A stretch of 64,000 nucleotides of DNA, taken from Boesenbergia rotunda. Taxonomy: Eukaryota; Streptophyta; Magnoliopsida; Zingiberales; Zingiberaceae. The DNA is taken from assembly GCA_024364735.1 (NCBI GenBank), contig JAGFNQ010005185.1:1-64000 (forward strand), given 5' to 3'. Positions 45,396-57,589 of the stretch are shown in pieces (the stretch's first letter is position 1; every line of letters starts with the position of its first letter). A model generated the notes under the pieces. That model searched no databases. It saw only the letters and a program-made list of their open reading frames with translations, and was not told where the DNA came from. Position numbers and translations under genes: made by a program.

Positions 45396-45838
45396 ACATG
45401 TGTTTTTCAGCTACTGTGAAAAATTTTAGAAATTCATTATTCTCACTTTTGATACCCTAGGGTTGGGTTGCTTGAGGCAATCCTTTTGATGGTGTCAAAC
45501 GGGGAGAATGGGTGGTTTAAGTTAGAATTTTAACTTGAAATGGATGGTTTAAGGTTTTCCTTCTCACTTAAACCTTGAATGATTAAAAATGGGGAGAAGA
45601 CATGGATTAAGGGGGAGGTTACCTCTTAAGTTCTGATATGTCTTACATTTTTAAGATTGTTGAGTGTTAAGTGGAACTTAACCTGGATTATGATTAGAAT
45701 TGAAAATGGGGAGAAGACATAGGTTAAGGGGGAGATTACCTCTTAGGGTTACTATGTCTTATGCTTTTTCAATTGCTATCTTTTGCTATTGTTATTGTGG
45801 CTGTTATTTATCTCTAACTTAAACATATTGTCACACAT

Positions 45839-45853
45839 CAAAAAGGGGGAGAT
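45839..45853 (+). promoter_or_regulatory. Polypurine tract of Sirevirus D
   Basis: AAAAAGGGGGAGAT directly before TGTTGAGG. Confidence 0.9.
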
Positions 45854-46769
45854 TGTTGAGGCAATCGGCCCTTAAATGATTAGAAGATCATGGTTTTGAT
45901 GTGTGTGGTTGAATATGTTTAAGGTTAGAGTGTTATGTTGTATTTGATGTGTGTGATTGAGTTTGCAGGACTTGGAGAATCAAACATGTTGGATATATCC
46001 GAGGGACGAGAGCCAAGGGAGGAGAGCTCCAAGGGCAAGCCGGGAAGTGGACTTCAAGGGCACACGTGAAGGGTGGCATGGAGGCAAGCCAAGGGAAGGC
46101 TTGCGTGCGCATCCGAGGGGTGATTGCCAGAGGAAGAGGACTTCAAGAGGCAAGCCAATGGAGCAGACCTGAAGGCATACGTGAAGGAGAAGGTCCGGAG
46201 TGGCTGGAGATGAGCTGAGAGGTAGGGCAGTCGACTGCCAAAACCCACAGAAAGTTTTCGGCCTCGGACCAGTCGACTGCCCATGGGGCAGTCGACTGGT
46301 ATACCCCGTAAACTAGCTGTTGGCTAGCAATTAATGCTAGACCAGTCGTCTGCCCTTGGGGCAGTCGACTGGTTCGGGGCTGGACAGACTACGAATTTGT
46401 CCAGTTCACCTATAAAAGGAGCACCTTTTTGCACGAGCACAGTACGGTTTCGTACAGTGTCGAAGTGCTGCTCGTCTGAAGATTGCTTCATACTTCCTCT
46501 CTCATATTTCTTCATCTTGTGAAGAGGAAGACCGACTGTAAAGGTTTCTCTACCTCAAGGAGAGTTTTCGATAGTGAAAGTGGTGCTCACGGCGTGGATC
46601 CTTGGGCTAGTCACCCATCTGGGTGGATACCAAGTAAAAATATTATTGTTAGCATTGTCTTGATTTCCTTTGCATATTATTTCCGCTGCGCTAACAATTT
46701 TGTAGAGATCCAATCCGATAAAGTGCTATTCACCCCCCCCCCTCTAGCACGCCTAGACGTTCCTTCACA
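45854..46769 (+). repeat. 3' LTR of Sirevirus D
   Basis: About 916 bp. GTCGAC palindromes at 46,222-46,372, then TATAAAAGG (46,412), then a C-run at 46,732. The end is near 'ccttcaca'; the exact last base is not certain. Confidence 0.8.
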
Positions 46770-48850
46770 TACACCGGCTAAAAAGGGCTCTGACATGTTC
46801 CTTCTCGTGGAGTGGTACGGTAGGACCACAAGATACTGGAGAGCTACTCGACCCGGCTACCTCCAACGTGATCTAGCTTTATCTTGAGTCCTCTAAGGAT
46901 TTCCCAATTAACGACTTTGGCTTGGTCATTGCCCTGAGGGTACGCGACAGACATGAAGGCTTGGTGAATACCTAGCCCCTTGCACCATTCTTTGAGTTTA
47001 CACCCGGTAAACTATTTTCCATTATCCGACACCAGCCTATGGGGGATGTTGTATCTGCAGACAATATCCCTCCATAGGATCTTCATCATCATGGCCTCCG
47101 TGATATGTGCTAGAGGCTCAACTTCTACCCATTTAGAGAAATAGTCCACGAGAACTAGCAGAAACTTCTTCTGTTGAGGTTTGATGGGAAATGGGTCTAC
47201 AATGTCCATCCCCCACTAATCGAATAGGCAGGACACTGTGGAGACTTGCAGGGGCTCGGTCGGCCGATGAGTCACATGCTGATGTCTCTGGCAAGCTTCC
47301 ATCCAGCCACGAACTCGAGAGCGTCGACCTGTAGAGAGGCCAAAAGTACCCTGTCAAGATAATCTTCCTAGAGAAAGACCTTCCCCCAATGTGGCTTCCG
47401 CAAATGCCTTCATGTACCTCTCGCATCAAATAGTCGGCTTCCTCTAACCCGACACATTTGAGGAGTGATCAGGCAAAGACCCTCCTGATAGTTGATCTCT
47501 AATCAATGTGAATCTGGCAGCCCGGCGGCGGAATAATCGGCCTCCTTGATCCATTCTTGGAGCGTTCCCGCTACGTAGGAACTCCACATATGGATCACTT
47601 TAATCGGCTACGATGTTGCCTTCCGCCTCCTCTCTAATCTGAACTACAGTCTCTTCCGGAGCACTAGGTTCATCTAGCTGCCAGATCGAGATGGAGATAG
47701 CCAACCTGGCTAGTTCATCAGCCTTGACATTGTCTGCCCGAGAGATCTTCTGCAGGATAACCTCCGTGAAGGAAGCTTTTAGCTTCTCATAGAGGGCTAC
47801 ATACCTCTGCAGGCGTTCACACCTGACTTCGAAGCCGCCTTTTATTTGTTGTGCCACAAGCTAAGAGTCCGAAAGTACCATGACCCAAGTAGCTCCCACA
47901 TGCTTGGCTGCTTGCAAGCTTGCTAGGATCGCTTCGTATTCAGCTTCATTTTTGGTGGCTCTGAAGTGAAGTCGAATAGATTAATGTAATGTATCCCCTC
48001 GGGGGGGGGAGACCATTAACACCCAGACTCCGCTGTGCCTACTGTTGGAAGACCCGTCTACATAGATCTTCCATACTCCCTCGGCCTCGGGCTCTGGGAC
48101 AGTCTCAAGCATGAAATCCGAGAGAGCTTATACCTTGATAGCGATATGATGCTGATACTCAATCCCGTATTCGCTTAGCTCTATCATCCATTTAATCAAC
48201 CAACCTAAAGCTTCGGGATCGGTAAGGGTCCGTCCCAGCGAGCTGTTGGTGAGAACCATGATAGGATATGCTAAGAAGTATGGCCTTAGCCTCCGGGCCA
48301 TTAAGACCAGAGCATAGGCCAGCTTCTCCATCATAATGTATCGCGTCTTGGCATCCTTCAGGAGATGTCCGGAGAAGTAGATGAGATATTGCACCATGCC
48401 TTCTTCTCAGACGAGCGCCGAGACCACCGTTTGTTCTGCTACAGATAGGTAGACAAATAATGTCTCCCCCTCTAGCGGCTTGTAGAGGATGGGGAGTTCG
48501 GCGAGGTAGGCCTTCATATCAGCAAATACCTTCTCACACTGGTCATCCCAGTCGAACCTGACTGCCTTTCTTAGAATTTTGAAGAATGGTAGGGTCCTGT
48601 CTGCAAACTTGGAGATCAACCAAGACAGAGCCATAATTCTACCATTCAGCCGTTGTACTTCCTTGAAGTTGTGAGGGGAGGGCATATCCAGAATAGCCCT
48701 TACTTTTTCTGAATTAGCCTTGATTCCCCTCTCTATCACCATATATCCCAAGAACCGGCCACTCTTCACCTCGAACAGGCACTTAGTGTTGGGAGGTATG
48801 GTTTGGCGGGGTTCCTAAGCGAATACCTGGTCGTCCTTGAGAGACCTCTC
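46770..48850 (-). pseudogene. Tat-like Ty3/gypsy pol remnant
   Basis: In order on the minus strand: RT C-terminus (GRFLGYMVIERGIKANSEK, 48,650-48,769); RNase H (48,128-48,397); a second, archaeal-type RNase H (YVDGSSNSRHSG near 48,050, to 47,600), a hallmark of the Tat lineage; integrase zinc region (HEGICGSHIGG, 47,350-47,420) and core (VDYFSKWVEVEP, VSDNG, 47,012-47,150). Stops and frame changes separate these. TAG replaces a codon at 47,012-47,014, and the catalytic Glu after GNDQA is Lys (46,916-46,918). The rest of pol, gag and LTRs are missing. Confidence 0.85.
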
Positions 48851-48852
48851 CA

Positions 48853-50113
48853 TGTCCACGGATTATAAAATTAATCCGAATGGAGACCTATCTCCCAAAC
48901 GACCGTTTCATCATCGTATCAATCGATTCAAGTTACAACTTAGCCAATCTCAAAGATCGAGCCTTGTAACTCGCCTAACCGATTGACCACGGAAAAGACG
49001 ATGAGCGGATCATCGATTTTTGTGTTTATTCTCGGGGTCCAATAATTAATTATCAAACATTAATTAAATAATTAATTAAACATGATAATTAATTAATACT
49101 TCACATGAAATGATAGAAACAAAGAAGGAGCCAAGAGAGAAATATACCTCTTTTTACCTTATGGTCTTCTACCGTATGACCATCCCCTCTTGGACATCGT
49201 GTGGGCGACACTCTACCAAGAACCGGATTCACCAAGGGTCTCCAATTAACCGTTTCTCCATGTGCCGATCAAAACCCTAGGAGTAGGGTTCACCACCGAC
49301 CTCACCAGGAAGAAGAAGATGAAGGAGATGAAGAGGAAAGCTCTTCTCCCTCACCACCACCCTCTCCAGCCTCTTCTACTTCTTCCTATCACACGGCACA
49401 AAGCACACAAGGAAGATCTCTCTTCCTCTCTTCTCCCTAGCACCCGGCCGAGCACACCAAGCACCCGCCGCCTCCTCTCCTTGTGTCGGTTGCCGACCCT
49501 CTTCCCTCCCTGGCCGCACACCATAAAAGGGAGAAGAGAAGTCCCCCTTTGTCTAGCAATGGCTGCCCACCATGAGGTTGAGGAAGGGAGAAGATAAAGG
49601 GAAGAAGGTGAAGCCCTTCTCCCTTGCCGCCGTGACCTAGGAGAGAGAAGGGAGAGAGAGAGAAAGGGAAGAGTCTTAGGGTGGATGAATAATTGGATTC
49701 ACCTTGGTTTCATGATTCCATGAGGTATATATAGGGTTACGATAGGGACCATGAGGAGGAGTTGGGTCTTAGCCTGCTAATGGATCCAAATCCGATCCAT
49801 TAATGAAGATCCATTCTATTAAATGATCTCCATTGAACTTTCTCACCAACCCCCATATTTTCATATGGGCTCCACCTATTATGAGTACATCCATCTCCCC
49901 ATATTTAAGATATCGAATGCCCGTCAATTAATTTAAATTATTGACAATTTTAATTAATCAACCTCTAACTCCTTGACTAGTACCACTCAACCTTATCATC
50001 ATGTTGGATCAAATCCACCATCAGGGTTTAACATGATGAACCTTATGAGCTCCTCAAGGGGGCATCATCATCCTGACTCACCAGGACACAAATTCCGTCA
50101 ATAATCAACAACA
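48853..50113 (-). repeat. Probable LTR (minus), family unknown
   Basis: Minus strand starts about TGTTGATTATTGACGG and ends near CCGTGGACA. A CCTATATATACC TATA box (about 49,725) is followed by a C/T-rich leader, as in LTR promoters. No target duplication could be matched. Open frames at 49,200-49,600 run through this leader or U3 and are not taken as genes. Confidence 0.5.
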
Positions 50114-50142
50114 CACCATGTACATAATATTATTTCCCAACT

Positions 50143-51648
50143 TGTAGGACCGGTGTCGTCGATAGAGGAGGGGTGAATATCGACCTTTAAAATTGTCTCG
50201 CGGAAACTCGTAAACTTTCGTTCTGGACTCAGAGTTAGTGCAGTGGAAAATATACAGAACGAAGAAAATAAACAACAACACAGATTGCACGCGGGATTTT
50301 TTACTTGGTTCCCGACCCCCCAGGGTCAATACATCCAAAGCATATGCACGGGAACATCCGTCCACTAATGGTCTCCTTTCCGGACTTTCCGGAGGCGGAG
50401 AAACCCGTCTTACAGTGCAATAATTACAATCAAAATATAGGAAATTAAATGCAGAATAATAAAAGCAAACCAAAACAGAATGGTCGAAGACTCGGCCGAT
50501 CTGGACCTCCGAAGTGCCGCGCACTTCCTCCTAGAGCCTCCCGGTCATAGAGCCTCGTCGTTAGCGCTTTGTCGTTAGTCAGAAAGCTCAGAATAGATCT
50601 TGGAAGTTGTGTCTGAGCCTTGGGGTCGAAGACCCTTTTATAGCACCCATGGGGGCGCCTACACGTGGCATTTCTTGCGCGATCTCTTATCCGCAGGCTC
50701 GGTCAGTGCTTATCCTCTCCACAGGGGTGCCTGAGCTGATGGGGGCGCCCGTATGGTCCCGGGCGCCTGAATGAACGCTTATCTCTGCTTCAAACACACA
50801 GCAGTAAATACAGCTTTGAACTTGGGCGCCTGTATTGATGGGGGCGCCTGAATGAAACCTGATTTTTCTCCTTTTAATGGGGGCACCCCAGTTGATAGGG
50901 GCGCCTGGATGAAAGGGTTTCTTTCCCCTTTTGATGGGGGTGCCCCCTTCAATGGGGGTGCCTAGCATACTGGTCTTCCAGCCCCTTTGTGTGTTGTTTT
51001 CTTACTTTGTCTTCCATTCTAGGTCCCTGCAAGATACAAGAATACAAAGCAAATATACACACAATCATAGCCTTAAGGACTTGGTTCTGACTTCGGATTT
51101 CCACAAAACCCTAGGTCGAACCGATGCTAGTTCCCACCCCCGGGAACGCGTCTTTCACCTACTCTTTTCAGGAGACGGTTGCCACCCAGTCCATTCGGGT
51201 GGACTTGTACTTAGCCTTCGATACTCTCGGATCTCAAGACGCCCGACCCTCGACCCGTCTCTACTTCTGTCCTTAGTCATCGCTCAGCTAAGTTGCTCAA
51301 TCCCTCAGACCAAGACTTTGTGCCCAAACCCTATGTCTAGGACTTCGGTGCCCAACCCTCGGCCAGGTCTTCGTGCCCAATTCCTCGAATCAGGTCTTCG
51401 TGCCCAACCCTCGGTCAGGCCTTAGGTGCCCAGCCATCGGCCACGACTTAGTGCCCAATCCATGATCAGGACTTAGTGCTCAATTCTTCGAACCAGGACA
51501 TCGTGCCTAGGTTAACTAGGACTTTGGTTCACCTTGGTCCAGTTTTCTTCACTCACCCTTCCCTTGTTCAATGTATCACTGACTTAAGCATATTGTCAAG
51601 CATTGAAACACTTAGAGGATGACATTACTGATGCAACTTGCACCAACA
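50143..51648 (-). repeat. 3' LTR of Sirevirus E
   Basis: 1,506 bp; starts TGTTGGTGCAAG and ends GGTCCTACA on the minus strand. Palindromic GGGGGCGCC units lie at 50,648-50,970, then on the minus strand TATAAAAGGG (50,636). From 51,280 to 51,500 there are repeated 'cttcgtgcccaa' units. Confidence 0.85.
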
Positions 51649-53339
51649 ATCTCCCCATTTTTAATGTTTGACAATATCTTAAGTTAGATTGGTTGAAAGG
51701 GCTAAACCATAGAAAGAAATAATCTAAGTTTTGAAAATACATTTTGATATTTTGGGAGAAAAGCATTTCTAAGATAAGCTCACTCTCCCCTTTTTAAAAA
51801 AGAACTTTTGATTTTCATTGGTCCTTTGGGAAAAAACAAAAATGTTCTAACTTAAGCTCTCACTCTCCCCCTTTGTCATACATCAAAAAACGACCAAAAC
51901 ACTTGCACCAACAATAAAAGATTTCCTTTTGAAAGTACTTAGTATAACTTTTTGAAATCATAGCAGAGAGCTAGTTTAACAAGATAATTGCACCCGAAAA
52001 TTACACCTTGAAAAGAATTGTGCATAAAAATATTTTGTATTTTTAGAAAAGTTTTCCACTTAGAAAAAATTATTGTGCAAAACCTTGTACATTGAAAGAT
52101 ATTAAGAAAAAATGTAATTAATTTTAAAAGATATTGAGCTTTTTAAAAGATGCAAGTACTTTTAAAAATATCTGTATCTTTGAAAAATATAAGTCACTTT
52201 GAAAGATATTATGCATTTTTGAAAAATATAAGTGCTTTGAAAATATTATGAATTTGAAAAACTAAGTACTTTTTGAAAAATTTTGAAGAGTATAAGTACT
52301 TTTGAAAAAATATTAGAATTTTTGAGAAGTATAAGTACTTTTGAAAAATATTAGAATTTTTGAGAAGTATAAATACTTTTGAAAAAACTTATTTTTAAAA
52401 CATAATATTTTACTTGACTTGGTTTCTTTTCCAGTCTGACACAATCCTAGAAAACCTTGTTGACTACAAGGACATTTTCCTAAGTGTCCTGGAAATTCTT
52501 CAACTCAAGTAAAGGTTATTTCCAAAAAAAATAATATGATTAAAAAAATAGTACTTTGAAAAAAAAATTATGTTTTCAAAAAGGACTTAATAATGCAGTG
52601 TATGAAAATATATTAAATAATTCATGTAATTTGACCTCCCCCTAAACTTGACCCAGTCCTAGGAAGCTTGTTAACCACAAGTGCTCTTCCTCTAAGTCTT
52701 TAGGGTTTAGTTCAGATCAAAGGAATTATCTAATAAATTCAAAACAAATAATTACCAGAAAAACTTTTCAGGAATTTTTCTTTTGACTCAGACTCCCCCT
52801 AAATTTGACACATCCTAGGAGTCCTTGTAGATCATGAAGTGGACCTTCCTCTGTGTCTTTAGGGTTTATCAAATCAAAAGAACAACTTTGAAGTATGGTA
52901 ATTTTTAAGAAGATAAGGTTTTAGAAAATTCAACTTGAAATGAGAATAACTTTTTAAGGCATAACCCCCCCCCCCTTTTTCGAAAACACAAGTGATAGTA
53001 ATTTAAAGTACAGTTTTCGAAAAATACTTTCAAATGACAGTGATGTTTTAAAGTATAGTTTTCTGAAAGCATTTCAAAAGAATAAAAACACTCCCCCTGT
53101 ACCCGACACCGTTTGACTCTATCTAAGTGCCTTAAGGAACTTAAGTGTTGTCCTAGAAGGCTTGTGTCTAATTGTGTGAGTCAACCAATTTTTCAAAAGG
53201 AATATACTTTTTGAAAATCTATAATATGTATAAGCAATCGGACAATCATGAAATTCATAAAAACATTATTATGTTGAAGCACTATTTTGAAAATATATTT
53301 TTAGAAAAATATTCTAACCATTTCGAAAAACAATTTTGA
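51649..53339 (-). other. Internal 3' region of Sirevirus E
   Basis: Polypurine tract at 51,649 (GGGGAGAT on the minus strand) and four more CTCCCCCT-type tracts at 51,790, 51,868, 52,634 and 52,792. Repeats of 'aagtacttttgaaaaa' at 52,140-52,400. No third ORF is visible. Confidence 0.6.
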
Positions 53340-53830
53340 AAAATATTTTTTGATTTATTAGTCCTTAACATCTCATCCATTTTAGATGTCTCAATACAGT
53401 AAGCATGGTTACCTTATAGGTGTATTGTGAGATGCTTAAATTATTTTTCTTAATTCATTGTTAAATCTATGATTTAATTGAAACTTGTGTTAGATTCAAA
53501 TTTATCAAATAGTTAAGTGAATTTGATTTTCGGTAATTGGCTTCCAAGTCTTGGCGAGACACAAGGCCTTCTTTGGCTGTAGCCTTATTGGATCATCAAC
53601 CCTTTCCTTGACAAAGCCTTTTATTGAAAATTCATTTTCAAATTACTTCTTGAAAAAGTTTGGTCTAACTAGCTTAGGGTTTGGATCGATAGTTTCGGCT
53701 AGTTCCACCAAACTAAACGGACCAAGTAGAATATACTTAACCTTATTAGAGGGGCTTCACTAACATACTATCATCTCACCTCCACCTAATACTAGGTTGT
53801 TCAAGTTTCAACTATTCTTTTTCCTATAAC
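53340..53830 (-). repeat. Spacer shared with Sirevirus B
   Basis: Counterpart of 25,655-26,115. The two copies carry different frame breaks, so it is unlikely to be coding. Confidence 0.7.
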
Positions 53831-54100
53831 CGCTCTAAATTATGCATAAAATTAGGCATGAATGACATGGCATATATCTTTAAAAAATTGCATATGCATG
53901 GCATGGCATTAATGCATGATTCAAACAAGTCAAAATATTTAATTAAGTTTCTAAAGATGTATCAAATTCCCGATTTGATACATGTCGTGTGAACCCGCGA
54001 ATATGTCAACCCACTTTAACATACTTAATTTTATCAAATGTTGCGCTTTGGGTAATATTTTATTTAATTCGAGTTTAAGTTACTTAAGAATTAATTGAAT
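53831..54100. other. Non-coding spacer
   Basis: AT-rich; short 'catggcat' repeats at 53,865-53,910. Nothing else seen. Confidence 0.4.
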
Positions 54101-54365
54101 CTAAGTTTATTACGAATTAACTAAAGTTGAATTAATTAAGAATTAATTGAAGTTGGATTAGTTAAGGATTAATTGAATTAAAATTAATTAAGGATTAATT
54201 GAATTTGAATTAATTAAGGATTAATTTAATTAATTAAGAATTAATTTAGTTTGAATTAATTAAGGATTAATTGAATTAATTAAGAATTAATTTGAATTTG
54301 AATTAATTAAGATTTAATTGAATTTTGAATTAATTAAGGATTAATTGGGTTTGAATAATTAAGGT
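54100..54365. repeat. AT-rich tandem repeat (AATTAATTAAGGATTAATTG)
   Basis: About a dozen imperfect units of around 20-22 bp. Confidence 0.85.
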
Positions 54366-54670
54366 TGAAATGATTAATTAATAGTTGTGGGTTTAAGTTC
54401 ATATTTTCATTATTTCAAAAATTTCTGGTTCATCCACTATTTCTTCTTTATTTATCTTTTTAAGTTTTTCCAATAATTATGATTTATTTGAATCTTTGTG
54501 ATTTTTATTGACTATAGCCTTGATTTCAGAAAATTCTATCTCCTCCTTATCCTCATCATCAAGATTATATCCTTCTACATCTCTATAATAGGTGAAGTAA
54601 TTCGGGCTACTAGTTAACGTTTTGTAATAATCTTCAATATTATCTATAGATTTGACAATTAAACTATCAT

Positions 54671-55141
54671 CTAAGAAGATTTCATTTCTATTATCCTCAA
54701 AATTATCAGAAATATTTTCAATTTTATCCTAAGAATTTCTGAAATCTCATCTTTATCCTCAAGAATATTTTCAACAAAATCATTCTTATCCTCGGAAATA
54801 ATTTGAATAATTTCAGAATTATCTTTAGAAATATCTTTAAGAATTTTAGAGTCATCTTCAGAAATATCTTTAAGATTTTCAAAATTAATTTCAGGATTAT
54901 CCTTAAGAATTTCAAATTTAATTTCAGGATTATCCTTAAAATAATTAGATTTGATTTCAATATTATCAGAAAAATTATCGGATTTAATTTCAATATTATC
55001 TTCAGGAAATTCAGAATTAATTTCAACATTATCTCTAGAAAATTCAGAATTAATTTTACAGATTAATTCATTGATATTGATAATTAAAGAATTAATTTTT
55101 GATATTTTATTACTGTCTACATTATCTAGTTGATCATGCAA
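54671..55141 (-). CDS. Asn/Ile/Glu-rich 11-residue repeat region of Sirevirus E gag
   Basis: A 156-codon frame, probably a broken-off part of gag rather than a separate gene. After about 30 residues come nine exact-length 11-residue repeats (pattern N-S-E-F-x-x-D-N-x-E-I, drifting), then a hydrophobic end. The 11-residue period suits a hendecad helix. It lies downstream of the knuckle region in the gag-linker position, where B and C carry a coiled coil. The Met at 55,141 may not be the real start. Alternative frames are also open because the unit is 33 bp. Confidence 0.5.
   Translation of the reverse strand: MHDQLDNVDSNKISKINSLIININELICKINSEFSRDNVEINSEFPEDNIEIKSDNFSDNIEIKSNYFKDNPEIKFEILKDNPEINFENLKDISEDDSKILKDISKDNSEIIQIISEDKNDFVENILEDKDEISEILRIKLKIFLIILRIIEMKSS
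54755..55051 (-). repeat. Nine 33-bp coding repeats
   Basis: Units run leftwards from 55,051 in exact 33-bp steps; A/T-rich with 'aattatct(c/t)' cores. Confidence 0.85.
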
Positions 55142-55197
55142 GACATTAATTTGACTATTTACACAATTTAACTTTTCAAAAAAATTATCTAAATTAT

Positions 55198-55521
55198 TTA
55201 CATAAGAAGTGCAAGAATATTAAAAATTTTTGGGACATAAATTTTGTGTACCTTTGCCGGACACTTATTTTTGTAGTGTTCGTACCTTTCGCATTTAAAG
55301 CATTGTACGTGACTTTTATCCCTCCGAACTCTGGGCGCTGGTGCCTCCTTTGCTACCGGTGGTGTAGACCGAATCTTAGGAGTAGGGCACTGATTTTTAT
55401 AGTGCCCTCTCTCCCTGCACGTGAAGTATATAATATGGAACTTAAAAAACTGACATTTTAAAAAAAATTGTACCTGATTCACCCCTGGGATCCCCCTCAA
55501 CTCCTGGCGTCGTTGGTCCAT
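55198..55521 (-). pseudogene. gag: Sirevirus E gag remnant, two zinc knuckles
   Basis: Begins MDQRRQELRGIPGV just after the primer site, then quickly reaches two knuckles: CRERGHYKNQC, whose first Cys is Tyr (TAT), and a complete CFKCERYEHYKNKC. The capsid region between is deleted (a normal Sirevirus gag has hundreds of residues here). Confidence 0.75.
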
Positions 55522-55550
55522 CGGCAGTTAGTCCGGTGAAGAGCGGTCTG

Positions 55551-55562
55551 GCTCTGATACCA
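55551..55562 (-). promoter_or_regulatory. Primer-binding site of Sirevirus E
   Basis: Minus strand TGGTATCAGAGC, two bases from the LTR. Confidence 0.9.
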
Positions 55563-55564
55563 AT

Positions 55565-56571
55565 TGTAGGACCAGTGCCATCGATAGAGGGGGGTGAATA
55601 TCGACCTTTAAAATCGTCTCACGGAAAATCGTAAACTTGCGTTCTGGACTCAGAGACAGTGCAGCGGAAAATAAACAGAATGAAGAAAATAAACAACAAC
55701 ACAGATTGCACGCGGGATTTTTTACTTGGTTCCCGACCTCCCAGGGTCAGTACATCCAAGGCCTATGCACGGGAACACACGTCCACTAATGATCTCCTTT
55801 TCGGACTTTCCGGAGGCGGTGAAACCCGTCTTACAGTGCAATAATTACAATCAAAGTATAGGAAATTAAATGCAGAATAATAAAAGCAAACCAAAACAGA
55901 ATGGTCGAAGACTCGGTCGATCTAGACCTCCGAAGTGTCGCGCACTTCCTCCTGGAGCCTCCCAGTCGTAGAGCCTCATCTTTAGCGCTTTGTCGTCAGT
56001 CAAAAAGCTCAGAATGGATCTTAGAAGTTGTGTCTGAGTGTTGGAGTCGAAGCCCCTTTTATAGCACCCATGGGGGCGCCTGTGTCGATGGGGGCGCCTA
56101 CACGTGGCCTTTCCTGCGTGATCTCTTATCTGCAGGCTCGGTCAGCGCTTATCCTCTCCACAGGGGTGCCTGAGCTGATGGGAGTGCCCGTATGGTCCTG
56201 GCGCCTAAATGAAGGCTTATCTCTGCTTCGAACTCGCAGCAGCAATACAGCTTTGAACTTGGGCGCTTGTATTGATGAGGCGCCTGAATGAAACCTGATT
56301 TTTCTCCTTTCAATGGGGGTGCCCCAGTTGATGGGGGCGCCTGGATGAGAGGGTTTCTTTCCCCTTTTGATGGGGGTGCCCCCTTCAATGGGGGCGCCTA
56401 GGAGGCTGGTCTTCCAGCCCCTTTGTGTGTTGTTTGCCTGTTTTGTCTTCCATTCTAGGTACCTGCAAGATACAAGAATACAAAGCAAATATATACACAA
56501 TCTTAGCCTTAAGGACTTGGTTCTGACTTCGGATTTCCACAAAATCCTAGGTCGAACCGACGCTAGTTCCT
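55565..56571 (-). repeat. 5' LTR of Sirevirus E, cut by F
   Basis: Matches 50,143 to about 51,140 with scattered differences and one extra 18-bp GGGGGCGCC unit (about 56,082-56,099). It stops at 'gctagttcc' where the LTR of F begins. Confidence 0.85.
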
Positions 56572-57589
56572 GTTGGAACCCGGATGGCTAGAGAGGGGGG
56601 TGAATATAGATAAAACACTTTGACCTTTGGCACTTATCAAATTTCTGCACTCAGAGTTGTTAGTAGCACAGCGGAAGTAGCAGGAACAAAGTATGCAGAA
56701 AAATAGAAAACAAAGACAAATCAACACAACTAGCAAGATCGCTAACAAGGAGGGTTTACAAGGTTTGGGGATAACTTGCCCCTACTCCTTGGCGTGCCCT
56801 TAAGGTGGGTGATCCCATTATCGTCGGCAGATCAAGCCCCGGTTATCACCGGATAGAAAGTAACCTCCTTCTCGGTGGAGAAACCTCTCCACAGCGTTTC
56901 AATCACAGATATATGTTTAAGCACAAAGAAACAACAAGAAAGATCTTACTTAGCACTTAGCAAGGACAAAAACAGAGCAAGCTCCTTCAGAGCTCCACCC
57001 AGCGATGATCTCACGCAAGAGCCCTCTCCTCGTGTCTTCTCGCTGTTGGACTCGGAGCTTCTTGTTCCCTCCTTCAAGCGCTCAAGTAATGAATGGTTGC
57101 TTCACAGATTGTAATTGCTTGCACAAGAAGATGGAACTTTAGAACATGCAAGCAAGATGTGGAGAACACAAAGGCGCAGCAAGAACTCAGTTCGCGAACA
57201 CTAGAACTCTGCTTCAACGAAGCCTTCTTCCGCCCTTTTGTGTCTCCACTCAGCACCAGGTGACAGCATCTCCTGCAGCCCCAGCTGCTTCCCTACCAAC
57301 TCCAGCTACCACTGAGTCCTCCCTGGACTTCCTGAGCTCCCCTCAGCCAAGCTCCAGTCAGCAGCTCCAGTCAACAGCTCCGGTCGTTGCAACCTGAGAT
57401 GGAAAACGGGCAAACCTGCTCCAAGGAAAGCCTCTATTGACTTCTCCTTGAGTGTTTGAATCCTTCCCTATGACCTGCAGCTTGATCAGAGTATTAGAAC
57501 AGCATATCACTCAGTAAATCAAGAATCAGAAGTTAAGCGCAGAGAATCGGATACGTTCAGACGCGAACAGAGCGTCTGACAGTGCATTT

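Larger units (their letters stand above)
45018..46769 (+). mobile_element. Sirevirus D (plus), 3' end
   Basis: About 835 bases of 3' non-coding region, polypurine tract and 3' LTR. Same family as A and C. A 117-bp spaced duplication of 'aaaatggggagaagacat' then 'ttaagggggag' occurs at 45,588 and 45,705. The left part is lost at the Athila-like element and no coding sequence remains. Confidence 0.8.
50143..56571 (-). mobile_element. Sirevirus E (minus), pol deleted
   Basis: 3' LTR (50,143-51,648), polypurine tract (51,649), AT-rich internal region, conserved spacer, Asn/Ile repeat ORF, gag knuckles, primer site (55,551-55,562), 5' LTR (55,565-56,571, cut by F). No pol. Its LTRs carry GGGGGCGCC repeats. 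Confidence 0.8.

Noticed and set aside
49201..49597. Overlapping Pro/Ser-rich open frames
   Set aside because: They read the C/T-biased leader or U3 of a probable LTR on the wrong strand.
54724..55133. Other open frames over the 33-bp repeats, both strands
   Set aside because: A 33-bp unit without stops opens several frames; only the Asn/Glu-rich frame agrees with the gag order.
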